Shown here one piece after another: positions 1 through 5,121 of a stretch of DNA of 5,121 nucleotides. The DNA comes from Bacteroidia bacterium. GTDB lineage: Bacteria; Bacteroidota; Bacteroidia; Bacteroidales; GCA-2748055. The stretch is taken from NCBI GenBank assembly GCA_004525825.1, contig SPBY01000282.1, forward strand, positions 1 to 5,121, written 5' to 3'. The notes below the pieces were generated by a model, which was not told the DNA's origin, did no database searches, and saw only the letters and a program-made list of their open reading frames with translations. Position 1 is the first letter of the stretch, and every line of letters starts with the position of its first letter. The translations under genes were made by a program, and so were the position numbers.

Positions 1-128
1 GAGCGCAGGTAAGCATTGAGATCCCGTGCGTTAACTACCCCGGGGCCCTTCGCGAAAAGAGTATCGGGAAAAACACTTAAGCCGATAGCAGCAGGAGCTG
101 CCAGGCCAATAAATTCTTTTCTTTTCAT
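1..128 (-). CDS. Exported protein, N-terminal fragment (runs off left edge)
   Basis: Read on the minus strand from an ATG at 128-126, the open frame has 42 codons and then leaves the window. It begins MKRKEFIGLAAPAAIGLSVF: a basic n-region followed by a hydrophobic, Ala/Gly-rich stretch (about residues 7-20) and a possible cleavage region near FAKG (residues 25-28). This is the look of an export signal. The R-K-E-F order at residues 3-6 resembles a Tat motif, but with Arg-Lys instead of twin arginine, so either Tat or Sec export is possible. The mature part visible (GVVNARDLNAYLRS) is too short to identify; it vaguely recalls Nif3-like metal proteins, but I would not name it so. The start lies 15 nt after the stop of the PH-domain gene, so it is probably the third gene of the kinase operon. 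Confidence 0.65.
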   Translation of the reverse strand, partial: MKRKEFIGLAAPAAIGLSVFPDTLFAKGPGVVNARDLNAYLR

Positions 129-143
129 AAGTGAATAGCAGGA

Positions 144-680
144 TTACTTGTTCTTTATGTCTTGTAAAAGATCTCTGATCTCCTTGAGCAATTTTATACT
201 CTCCTCATCTCCAGATCCTGTACCTCCCCCCATCATAGTAAGCGCTTTGTTTCGGATGACGGTCCTCTGTTCTAGTACTTGTTTTTTGAAGGCAGGAGTG
301 TCAACAATTCCTATCAGTTTCATATCGCTGCCAGTGGGATTGCTGGATCCGGCTGTTTCTATCTTTAGTATACGCAGATCAAACCAGCGTAGAAATGGGT
401 TGTCTATAAATGTTATATCCTGGATATTTTCCAGTGGGATGGTTTTCTCCACCCTGAAAAGTACGCCTTTTTTAAATTCCAGATGGCTGTCGGTCAAGCT
501 ACATGCCAGGTGTTCATAATAGCGCCTGCTTATGTATTGTCCGATCCCGACATACCATAAAAGAATCAAGGGTATACCTGCTACTGAGATAAACAGATAG
601 AAGGCGACTACATGAAGGATGTATTTACGTATCCTGGGATTGAACTCAGCCTGTTTAATAATAAGTGCTTCTTTTTCCAT
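144..680 (-). CDS. Membrane-anchored bacterial PH-domain protein (bPH2/DUF304-like, YdbT family)
   Basis: This 178-aa protein has a hydrophobic stretch at about residues 20-49, long enough for one long or two short membrane segments. It is followed by RRYYEHLACSLTDSHLEFKKG (written here only as landmarks 52-72) and VEKTIPLENIQDI (78-90), the pattern of the bacterial PH domain bPH_2 (PF03703, formerly DUF304). That beta-rich domain spans roughly 54-138. Next come a Gly-rich linker MMGGGTGSG (149-157) and a charged amphipathic C-terminal helix (159-178, containing LLKEIRDLLQDI) that could form a short coiled coil. The family has no enzymatic activity that I know of; members are membrane-associated and poorly characterised. 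The ATG at 680 lies 10 nt after the kinase stop, with no Shine-Dalgarno sequence, so translation within one transcript is likely. The family call is fairly firm; the cellular role is unknown. Confidence 0.85.
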   Translation of the reverse strand: MEKEALIIKQAEFNPRIRKYILHVVAFYLFISVAGIPLILLWYVGIGQYISRRYYEHLACSLTDSHLEFKKGVLFRVEKTIPLENIQDITFIDNPFLRWFDLRILKIETAGSSNPTGSDMKLIGIVDTPAFKKQVLEQRTVIRNKALTMMGGGTGSGDEESIKLLKEIRDLLQDIKNK

Positions 681-690
681 TTTTACATGA

Positions 691-1593
691 TTAGTTTGTA
701 GGTTTTAGATGTTCAAGGAGATGCTTGGGCAGCCTAGGGGTGGCACCGTGCCGGGAACAGACAAAGGCAGCTACTTCTGTGGCTAAAGCATGTATCTTTT
801 TCAAGGGCAGCCCGTTAAGAGTGCCTGCCAGAAGTGTTGCTGTAAAAGAATCTCCAGCTCCCACCGTATCAGCTATCTTCACCGATGGAACTTCACAATG
901 GGATCTTTCGTCCGGAGTCACTAACCAGCTCCCCTGACTCCCCTTTGTATAAGCGATGAGCCTGAGCTGAAACTCATTCAGCAGTTTGGTGAGAATCTCC
1001 TGCTCACTCCCTTCAAAGCCCAGGAAACCTGCCAGCAAAGGGAGTTCGTTCTCATTCAGTTTCAGAACATTGGATAGCTTAAGTGACTGAAAGAGAGTTT
1101 CTCTGTCATAAAAGGATTGACGCAAATTGATGTCGTAAACCCTCAGACACTCCGGCCGGGCAGTCTCCATAAAACGCCGGATCGTATTTCCGGAAACCTG
1201 GTTTCGCTGGGCAAGGCTTCCGAAACAGACTGCATCCACCTCCACGGCAAGTTTGGCCAAATCCTTATTCCAATAGATATGATCCCAGGCCACATTTTCA
1301 TGTATGGTGTAGCTGGGAATACCTTCTCCGGCCAGTTCCACAGTCACAGTACCGGTGGGATAATCAGGGTGGTTCTGAACATAAGTCTGGTCCAGTCCCA
1401 GCTCAGACATGACCTGAAGAATTTCCTTTCCGTCCGGATCTTCTCCCACTGCACTGACCACATGGGTATCAAACCCGGCTTGCATGGCATGAAAGGCAAA
1501 ATTGCAGGGGGCTCCCCCCATCTGTTTTCCCTGGGGCAATACATCCCAGAGCAATTCGCCGATCCCGGCGATTTTTTTGGTTTTGATATTCAT
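691..1593 (-). CDS. PfkB-family carbohydrate kinase, fructokinase-like
   Basis: A 300-aa cytosolic sugar kinase of the ribokinase/PfkB superfamily, of normal full length. The opening GIGELLWDVLP (10-20) and GGAPCNFAFHA (26-36, first PfkB signature) are typical of fructokinases such as ScrK. DINLRQSFY (154-162) and KLNENEL (178-184) are conserved middle blocks, TKGSQGSW (216-223) precedes the nucleotide site, and DTVGAGDSF (242-250) is the second PfkB signature, with Asp248 as the expected catalytic base. CSRHGATP (279-286) closes the nucleotide site. The expected reaction is ATP-dependent phosphorylation of a furanose sugar, most simply fructose to fructose 6-phosphate; another ketose or sugar acid (for example 2-keto-3-deoxygluconate) cannot be excluded. 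It leads a minus-strand run with the PH-domain gene 10 nt downstream, and is divergent from a GntP permease. An AAGGA lies about 17 nt before the ATG, too far to be a normal ribosome site. Confidence 0.93.
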   Translation of the reverse strand: MNIKTKKIAGIGELLWDVLPQGKQMGGAPCNFAFHAMQAGFDTHVVSAVGEDPDGKEILQVMSELGLDQTYVQNHPDYPTGTVTVELAGEGIPSYTIHENVAWDHIYWNKDLAKLAVEVDAVCFGSLAQRNQVSGNTIRRFMETARPECLRVYDINLRQSFYDRETLFQSLKLSNVLKLNENELPLLAGFLGFEGSEQEILTKLLNEFQLRLIAYTKGSQGSWLVTPDERSHCEVPSVKIADTVGAGDSFTATLLAGTLNGLPLKKIHALATEVAAFVCSRHGATPRLPKHLLEHLKPTN

Positions 1594-1767
1594 GCTCTAT
1601 TGCTTACTCATCCTTCAAAAGATAGAACTATTCTTTAGAATTTTCCCCATAAGAATCGCTTTTCCAATGTGGGAAAGGAAATCCAAACATGGATATAATG
1701 GAAAAATTCAATATGTTTGTTTCTTCTGTCAGCCAAAGCTTTTCCCTTTCACCAATAGAATAAAGCC
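1594..1767. promoter_or_regulatory. Divergent promoter region between sugar kinase and GntP permease
   Basis: This 174-nt AT-rich non-coding spacer must carry the promoters for both the minus-strand kinase run and the plus-strand permease. It contains several small symmetries: ATTCT-TT-AGAAT at 1630-1641, and CTTTTCC/GGGAAAG at 1659-1665 and 1671-1677 (7-bp arms, one mismatch, 5-nt centre). TTTTCC recurs at 1641, 1660 and 1740, which could reflect regulator sites or simple composition. For the kinase side, TATCTTTTG (minus strand, 1624-1616) resembles a Bacteroidota -7 element but with one extra base in the gap. No RNA structure or small gene is convincing here. Confidence 0.5.
1712..1719 (+). 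promoter_or_regulatory. Candidate Bacteroidota -7 promoter element for the GntP permease
   Basis: TATGTTTG is an exact match to the TAnnTTTG -7 element used by the major sigma factor of Bacteroidota. It lies about 48 nt before the permease ATG, giving a plausible leader of about 40 nt. No clear TTG-type -33 element stands at the expected distance upstream, which lowers confidence. A TATAAT at 1694-1699 is an alternative -10, but it also lacks a -35 partner. Confidence 0.35.
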
Positions 1768-3129
1768 ATGTCAACTGCTCATATTATAATCCTCGTTGTA
1801 GCAGCGGTATCTCTACTTCTTATAATGGTACTGAAGTTCAAGATCAGTGCCTTTATCTCCCTTCTCCTTACCTCCATGTTTGTGGGCATTCTGGCCGGCA
1901 TGCCACTTCAGGATATTCTGGTGAGTATTCAAACAGGAATGGGAGGAACATTGGGCTTTGTGGCTGTGGTGGTCGGACTGGGGGCCATTTTTGGACAGAT
2001 ACTTGAAAGCTCCGGGGGAGCTGAATCCCTGGCCCACTATCTCATAAAAAAGTTCGGCTCCGACAGGGCATCCTGGGCCATGGTTATTACGGGTTTTATA
2101 GTGGCTATCCCGGTTTTCCTGGATGTGGGACTCGTCATTCTGGCTCCGATCATCTATGCCCTGTCGCGGGATACAAAAAGATCGCTCTTATACTATGGAA
2201 TACCCCTCCTGGCCGGTCTGGCGGTTACTCACAGCTTCATGCCCCCAACTCCGGGCCCCATTGCAGTGGCTGAAATTCTGGATGCAGAGCTGGGATGGGT
2301 CATTTTCTTTGGCTTCGTCCTTGGGATTCCTACCGCCATCATTGCCGGTCCCGTTTTTGGCAAGTATATTTCAGGGAAGATAAATATCCAGCCACCAAAG
2401 GATATGTTGTTGAATAATTCTGCCAGGTCAACTCCCGGAGAAAAACTGCCCTCCTTCCGTTCCATTGCGCTTATTATAGCCGTGCCACTATTCTTAATCC
2501 TGGTAAATACCTTCACTGCTGTTCTAGTGGATAAAGGAGTGCTGGCAAAGACTGTGTTTTCAGATATTCTGATCTTTATAGGACATCCCTTTAGTGCACT
2601 GATTATTGCAGCCCTGCTGGCTCTCTATTTCCTGGGTATACGAAGAGGGAAATCAAGACAAGAACTCCTCGATTTAAGTAGTAAAGCACTGGGCCCCGCA
2701 GGAATCATCATTTTGGTGACAGGGGCAGGAGGTGTACTCAAGCAGATTCTGGTGGACAGCGGGATTGGTGAAATGATGGCCAATTCCATTGCAGACTCTG
2801 CCATGCCACCCATTTTCCTTGCATGGGTCCTGGCAGCCATTGTAAGAGTAACACAGGGATCTACCACAGTGGCCATGATCACTGCGGCGGGAATCATGGC
2901 GCCGGTGCTTAGTTTCATTCAGCCCAGCGCCCCGGAAATGGCCCTTATTGTCATATCCATTGCTTCGGGAGCCACTATACTCTCGCATGTAAACGACAGT
3001 GGTTTCTGGCTGGTGAGTAAATATTTTGGCATGGACGAAAAACAAACCCTCAGGTCGTGGACAGTGATGGAAACCATTGTCGGCGTTTGCGGACTGGTAT
3101 TCACCATGCTGGCCAGCTTATTCGTATAG
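1768..3129 (+). CDS. GntP-family permease (gluconate:H+ symporter type)
   Basis: A 453-aa polytopic inner-membrane protein, the usual length for the GntP family (TC 2.A.8), with about 12-14 hydrophobic segments from residue 4 to the C-terminus. Family landmarks are FLDVGLVILAPI (117-128), HSFMPPTPGP (155-164), GAGGVLKQILVDSGIG (319-334), QGSTTVAMITAAGIMAP (363-379), SHVNDSGFWLVSKYFGM (406-422) and ETIVG (435-439). A hydrophilic stretch at 203-230 is likely a cytoplasmic loop. Family members import gluconate, fructuronate, idonate, D-glycerate-like acids or D-serine with protons; which one applies here is unknown. The loop reads PPTPGP where the well-known E. coli members have PPHPGP, so it may form a separate clade with another substrate. 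The ATG at 1768 fits the first membrane helix and has no Shine-Dalgarno sequence. The gene is divergent from the sugar kinase, suggesting coordinated uptake and catabolism, and ends 3 nt from the convergent nitrilase gene. Confidence 0.93.
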   Translation: MSTAHIIILVVAAVSLLLIMVLKFKISAFISLLLTSMFVGILAGMPLQDILVSIQTGMGGTLGFVAVVVGLGAIFGQILESSGGAESLAHYLIKKFGSDRASWAMVITGFIVAIPVFLDVGLVILAPIIYALSRDTKRSLLYYGIPLLAGLAVTHSFMPPTPGPIAVAEILDAELGWVIFFGFVLGIPTAIIAGPVFGKYISGKINIQPPKDMLLNNSARSTPGEKLPSFRSIALIIAVPLFLILVNTFTAVLVDKGVLAKTVFSDILIFIGHPFSALIIAALLALYFLGIRRGKSRQELLDLSSKALGPAGIIILVTGAGGVLKQILVDSGIGEMMANSIADSAMPPIFLAWVLAAIVRVTQGSTTVAMITAAGIMAPVLSFIQPSAPEMALIVISIASGATILSHVNDSGFWLVSKYFGMDEKQTLRSWTVMETIVGVCGLVFTMLASLFV

Positions 3130-3132
3130 CTC

Positions 3133-4083
3133 CTATTTTCTGGGCTTCATCCATTCCACCCTCAGTTGGGCATCGTGGACCTTACCGATTATCTGTCCAT
3201 ACAATTCCGGCCTCCGGGCATTTTTGTAACGGTACCCCCCGGCCAACTCCAGCTTATCGGGTATACAGGTTGCCACCACCACCTCATCGTCCATGGAGCG
3301 GCATTCGGCCAGGATCTCTCCATAGGGGTCCAGGATCATGGAGTTGCCATTTTTTAATTGATCGCCATCAGGACCAATGGGATTGGAAAACACCACGTAG
3401 ATCCCGTTGTCGTAGGCACGGGCCGGAAGCCAGCGCATAAGCCATCCCCTCCCCTTAGGTCCTTCAAACTCGGTTCTCAAGCCTTCCGGGTCCTTTTTTC
3501 GGTCATCCCAGAACTTCCTGTCCACCCATCCACGGCCAGGCATGGGCGAGGGAGTGCAACCCGTCACATGGGGCATAAAGATGATCTCCGCCCCTAGCAG
3601 CGCAGTAGCCCTTACATTTTCTATCACATTGTTGTCGTAACAGATCAGAATTCCGCAGCGGCAGCCATGCAGGTCAAAGACCACGTATTTTTCCCCGGGT
3701 GAGAGGTGTTCACTGATAAAGGGATGCAGCTTCCTGTATTTGGCCACGTAGCCATAGCCCGTCACACATACATAGGTATTGTAGAGCTTCCCCTCCTCTT
3801 TCTCCACCAGTCCGGCCAAAAGGGCCACATTGTACTTTGCTGCTATTCGGATCAGCTCCAGTGTGCTTTCCCCCGAAGGGACCTCCTCTGCCAGATCAAA
3901 TATTTCCTGCTCAGACAGATTTCTTAAAAAGCTGTAGGAAGTAATACTCAGTTCGTGAAAACTGACCACATTGGCTCCTTTTTCCGCTGCCTCTGCGGTA
4001 AGGGCTTCAATGCGTGACAGGTTGAATTCTTTGTCGCCGTTCCGGGTCTGGAACTGGGCGGTGGCGATGTTGATATCTTTCAT
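3133..4083 (-). CDS. Nitrilase-superfamily carbon-nitrogen hydrolase, unknown substrate
   Basis: I place the start at the ATG at 4083, giving 316 aa; the frame also opens at a TTG at 4101 that would add six residues (MTIVYL), but the superfamily fold begins at INIATAQFQ (4-12). The catalytic set is complete: Glu44 in FHELSITSY, Lys118 in KYRKLHPF, Cys148 in GILICYDN, and probably the accessory Glu125 in ISEHLSPGE. The enzyme should cleave a non-peptide C-N bond (amide, carbamoyl or nitrile) in the cytosol; there is no signal peptide. After the nucleophile come MPHVTGC and then an unusually long insert rich in Arg, Gly, Trp and Pro (about residues 174-212), ending in RWLPARAYDNGIYVVFSNPIG. This insert marks a subfamily distinct from N-carbamoylputrescine amidase and omega-amidase. 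It is divergent from a phosphatase gene across an operator-like palindrome array. Confidence 0.9.
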   Translation of the reverse strand: MKDINIATAQFQTRNGDKEFNLSRIEALTAEAAEKGANVVSFHELSITSYSFLRNLSEQEIFDLAEEVPSGESTLELIRIAAKYNVALLAGLVEKEEGKLYNTYVCVTGYGYVAKYRKLHPFISEHLSPGEKYVVFDLHGCRCGILICYDNNVIENVRATALLGAEIIFMPHVTGCTPSPMPGRGWVDRKFWDDRKKDPEGLRTEFEGPKGRGWLMRWLPARAYDNGIYVVFSNPIGPDGDQLKNGNSMILDPYGEILAECRSMDDEVVVATCIPDKLELAGGYRYKNARRPELYGQIIGKVHDAQLRVEWMKPRK

Positions 4084-4126
4084 TAGGTAAACTATTGTCA
4101 ATGTGTCTATTATGGCAATATTTACA

Positions 4127-4170
4127 ATTTACTTAGTATATTGAGTAAATTTACTCAATAAATTGAGCAA
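4127..4170. repeat. Tandem 22-bp duplication with internal dyad symmetry
   Basis: Two adjacent 22-bp units (4127-4148 and 4149-4170) match at 18 of 22 positions. Each starts ATTTACT(T/C)A and ends TTGAG(T/C)AA, so each unit is itself an inverted repeat, and the junction of the two units creates the perfect palindrome. The period of 22 bp is close to two helical turns, which would place two bound dimers on the same face of the DNA. This arrangement suggests cooperative binding by a repressor or activator. Confidence 0.65.
4139..4160. promoter_or_regulatory. Perfect 22-bp palindrome, probable operator
   Basis: The core ATTGAGTAAATTTACTCAAT (4140-4159) equals its own reverse complement, and the flanking T and A extend the symmetry to 22 bp with no spacer and no mismatch. 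It has no G+C-rich stem and no following T-run, so a DNA site for a dimeric regulator is more likely than a terminator. The regulator is not in the window and its family cannot be deduced. Confidence 0.6.
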
Positions 4171-4200
4171 ATAGTTTTCCTCTAAATTGAATGCCTCAAT

Positions 4201-5019
4201 ATGATTCCTAAATTTGCCAGCACCATCCTCCAGACAGCCCTGAAAAAAGGAGGAGAGGTATTAATCGACCACCTGGGCCGGACCGGCAAAGCCATCGTGA
4301 AAGAAAGCATCAGCTCGGTGGTGACCGAAGCCGATCTGGCCGCTGAACGGGCCATCCTGGAGGTCCTCGATGGTGCCCCGGAAGTTTTTAATGTAATTAC
4401 AGAGGAGTCGGAGTACATGGACAGGCATTCTGAGTATACCTGGGTGGTGGACCCGCTGGATGGCACCTCCAATTTTGCTGCCGGATTGCCCTGGTTCGGA
4501 GTGATCATTGCCCTGTTCAAAGGAGTTACTCCGGTTCTGGGCGGCATGTATCTGCCGGTGGATAAAAAGCTCTACCTCGCCGAGGCCGGGGGAGGCGCCA
4601 CACGAAACGGGGAACCCATCCATGTCACACCGTCGGCCAATCTGTCGGAACAACTGGTGGTCTACTCCTTTGATTTCAACGAGGATCAGGCACAAACCAG
4701 GGCCGAAATGGAGCTCATGGCCAACTTATCCAGGGAAGTAAGAAACATCCGTGCCACCAACTCCCTGGTCGATTATTGTTATGTGGCCGACGGAAGGCTG
4801 GGAGCTGCCCTGAACCAGGCCACCAAAATATGGGATATAGCAGCTTCCTGGCTGCTCATTCGTGAAGGCGGTGGGACAGTCACCGACATCCATGGCCAGG
4901 AGATTAAATTTGATCTCTCAGCGGGGGCAGTGAATGACAATTACACCATTCTTGCTTCAGGAGCAGGGCTGCACCAGGACATTTTAAAAACCATCCATTC
5001 CAAATCATCCAGGAAATGA
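4201..5019 (+). CDS. Inositol-monophosphatase-family phosphatase (SuhB-like fold)
   Basis: A 272-aa cytosolic, Mg2+-dependent, lithium-sensitive-type sugar-phosphate phosphatase of normal family length. Metal-binding motifs are present in order: ITEES with Glu68/Glu69, WVVDPLDGTSNF with Asp84, Asp87 and Thr89 (81-92), and WDIAASWLLIREGGG with Asp212 (211-225). The early TEAD (42-45) is also typical. The expected reaction is hydrolysis of myo-inositol 1-phosphate or a related phosphomonoester; the family also includes fructose-1,6-bisphosphatases and 3'(2'),5'-bisphosphate nucleotidases, so substrate is open. The motif reads TSNFAAG rather than the common TTNFIHG of SuhB proteins, hinting at a divergent subgroup. 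The ATG at 4201 is preceded by CTCAAT, not by a Shine-Dalgarno sequence. It is divergent from the nitrilase and followed after 22 nt by a small membrane-protein gene. Confidence 0.92.
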   Translation: MIPKFASTILQTALKKGGEVLIDHLGRTGKAIVKESISSVVTEADLAAERAILEVLDGAPEVFNVITEESEYMDRHSEYTWVVDPLDGTSNFAAGLPWFGVIIALFKGVTPVLGGMYLPVDKKLYLAEAGGGATRNGEPIHVTPSANLSEQLVVYSFDFNEDQAQTRAEMELMANLSREVRNIRATNSLVDYCYVADGRLGAALNQATKIWDIAASWLLIREGGGTVTDIHGQEIKFDLSAGAVNDNYTILASGAGLHQDILKTIHSKSSRK

Positions 5020-5023
5020 TTTG
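5001..5023 (+). other. Hairpin-forming inverted repeat over the phosphatase stop codon
   Basis: CAAATCAT (5001-5008) and ATGATTTG (5016-5023) are perfect 8-bp arms around a 7-nt loop, and the stem could continue for a few pairs past a bulged C5000. The stop codon lies inside the right arm. It is AT-rich and has no T-run behind it, so it is a weak candidate for an RNA stability or processing hairpin rather than a standard terminator. Confidence 0.3.
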
Positions 5024-5041
5024 AATTCAAAACTATGCACA

Positions 5042-5121
5042 ATGAACCTGGTTAGACTGCTTCCTGTACTATTGTCCTTTGGATTGCTGGCTGCCCACTT
5101 TTCCAGGGCAAATATCTTTCC
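5042..5121 (+). CDS. Small membrane or exported protein, N-terminal fragment (runs off right edge)
   Basis: An ATG at 5042 opens 26 codons to the window edge without a stop. The start, MNLVRLLPVLLSFGLLAAHF, is a short basic n-region plus a continuous hydrophobic helix (about 3-19), so the product begins with a membrane segment or a signal peptide; SRANIF follows. The pattern is reminiscent of small conserved uncharacterised membrane proteins that begin with an 'LLP...LLAAHF.RA' helix, but that is recollection only. It lies 22 nt after the phosphatase stop on the same strand, so co-transcription is likely. An ATG at 5035 reaches a stop after six codons and is not the start. Confidence 0.55.
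   Translation, partial: MNLVRLLPVLLSFGLLAAHFSRANIF

Larger units (their letters stand above)
4084..4200. promoter_or_regulatory. Divergent control region between nitrilase and phosphatase genes
   Basis: This 117-nt, strongly AT-rich spacer separates the two divergent start codons. Its right half is dominated by the tandem palindrome array described separately. A partial -7 match for the phosphatase, TAGTTTTC at 4172-4179, starts at the last base of the array, so a regulator bound there would cover the -33 region and block transcription. No clean TAnnTTTG match is seen towards the nitrilase. ATTGA (4186-4190) and TCAAT (4196-4200) form one more small inverted pair right up to the phosphatase ATG. 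Confidence 0.5.

Noticed and set aside
148..519. Plus-strand open frame of 123 codons
   Set aside because: It is antisense to the PH-domain gene, and its Ser/Ile/Phe-rich translation resembles no family I know.
1694..1699. TATAAT as a sigma70-type -10 box
   Set aside because: No -35-like hexamer stands about 17 nt upstream, and the likely host phylum uses a TAnnTTTG element instead; kept only as an alternative in the promoter entry.
1117..1789. Plus-strand open frames at 1117-1638 and 1502-1789
   Set aside because: They lie mostly antisense to the sugar kinase, whose motifs are full and in order; their translations show no domain pattern.
2625..3045. Minus-strand open frames inside the permease gene
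   Set aside because: They are shadows of the GntP coding sequence; the translations are low in structure and lack motifs, while the permease frame is continuous.
3057..3440. Plus-strand open frame spanning the end of the permease and the nitrilase C-terminus
   Set aside because: It overlaps two well-supported genes in other frames and gives a Pro/His/Arg-rich translation typical of an antisense frame.
4084..4101. N-terminal extension of the nitrilase from a TTG codon at 4101
   Set aside because: The extra six residues add nothing to the fold, TTG starts are rare, and the ATG at 4083 places the first beta strand (INIATAQF) at the usual distance from the N-terminus.
4127..4170. CRISPR-like array or rho-independent terminator
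   Set aside because: There are only two directly abutting units with no spacers, so not CRISPR; the dyad is AT-rich, lacks a T-run and lies upstream of both genes, so not a terminator.

Overview
The window reads as ordinary chromosomal DNA from a member of the Bacteroidota (Bacteroidetes), probably an environmental lineage; this is an inference. It rests on translation starts without Shine-Dalgarno sequences, a TAnnTTTG-type promoter element, a leader of the 'MKRKEFIGL' type, and gene families common in that phylum. Base composition looks moderate in the genes, and the intergenic spaces are clearly AT-rich. I see no rRNA, tRNA, transposase, integrase, phage gene or CRISPR array. There are five complete protein genes and two genes cut by the window edges.

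Left part (1-1593, all minus strand): a tightly spaced run in the order PfkB-family sugar kinase (fructokinase-like), small membrane-anchored bacterial PH-domain protein, and the first 42 codons of an exported protein that runs off the left edge. Gaps of 10 and 15 nt suggest one transcript. A 174-nt divergent spacer (1594-1767) separates the kinase from a plus-strand GntP-family (gluconate/H+ symporter type) permease at 1768-3129. A permease for a sugar acid or related hydroxy-acid divergent from a sugar kinase suggests shared carbohydrate uptake and phosphorylation, but the true substrate cannot be read from sequence.

Right part: the permease meets, tail to tail with only 3 nt between stop codons, a minus-strand nitrilase-superfamily amidohydrolase (3133-4083) that keeps the Glu-Lys-Cys catalytic set and carries a long insertion after the nucleophile. 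Divergent from it across a 117-nt AT-rich spacer is an inositol-monophosphatase-family phosphatase (4201-5019), followed after 22 nt by the start of a small membrane or exported protein that is cut at the right edge.

The most striking non-coding signal lies in the nitrilase/phosphatase spacer: a perfect 22-bp palindrome (4139-4160) embedded in a tandem duplication of a 22-bp unit (4127-4148 and 4149-4170, 18 of 22 identical), with a further weaker inverted pair abutting the phosphatase start codon. This looks like a multi-site operator for a dimeric repressor controlling one or both divergent genes. I found no convincing evidence of a wholly new multi-gene system; the operator array and the nitrilase subfamily are the best leads.
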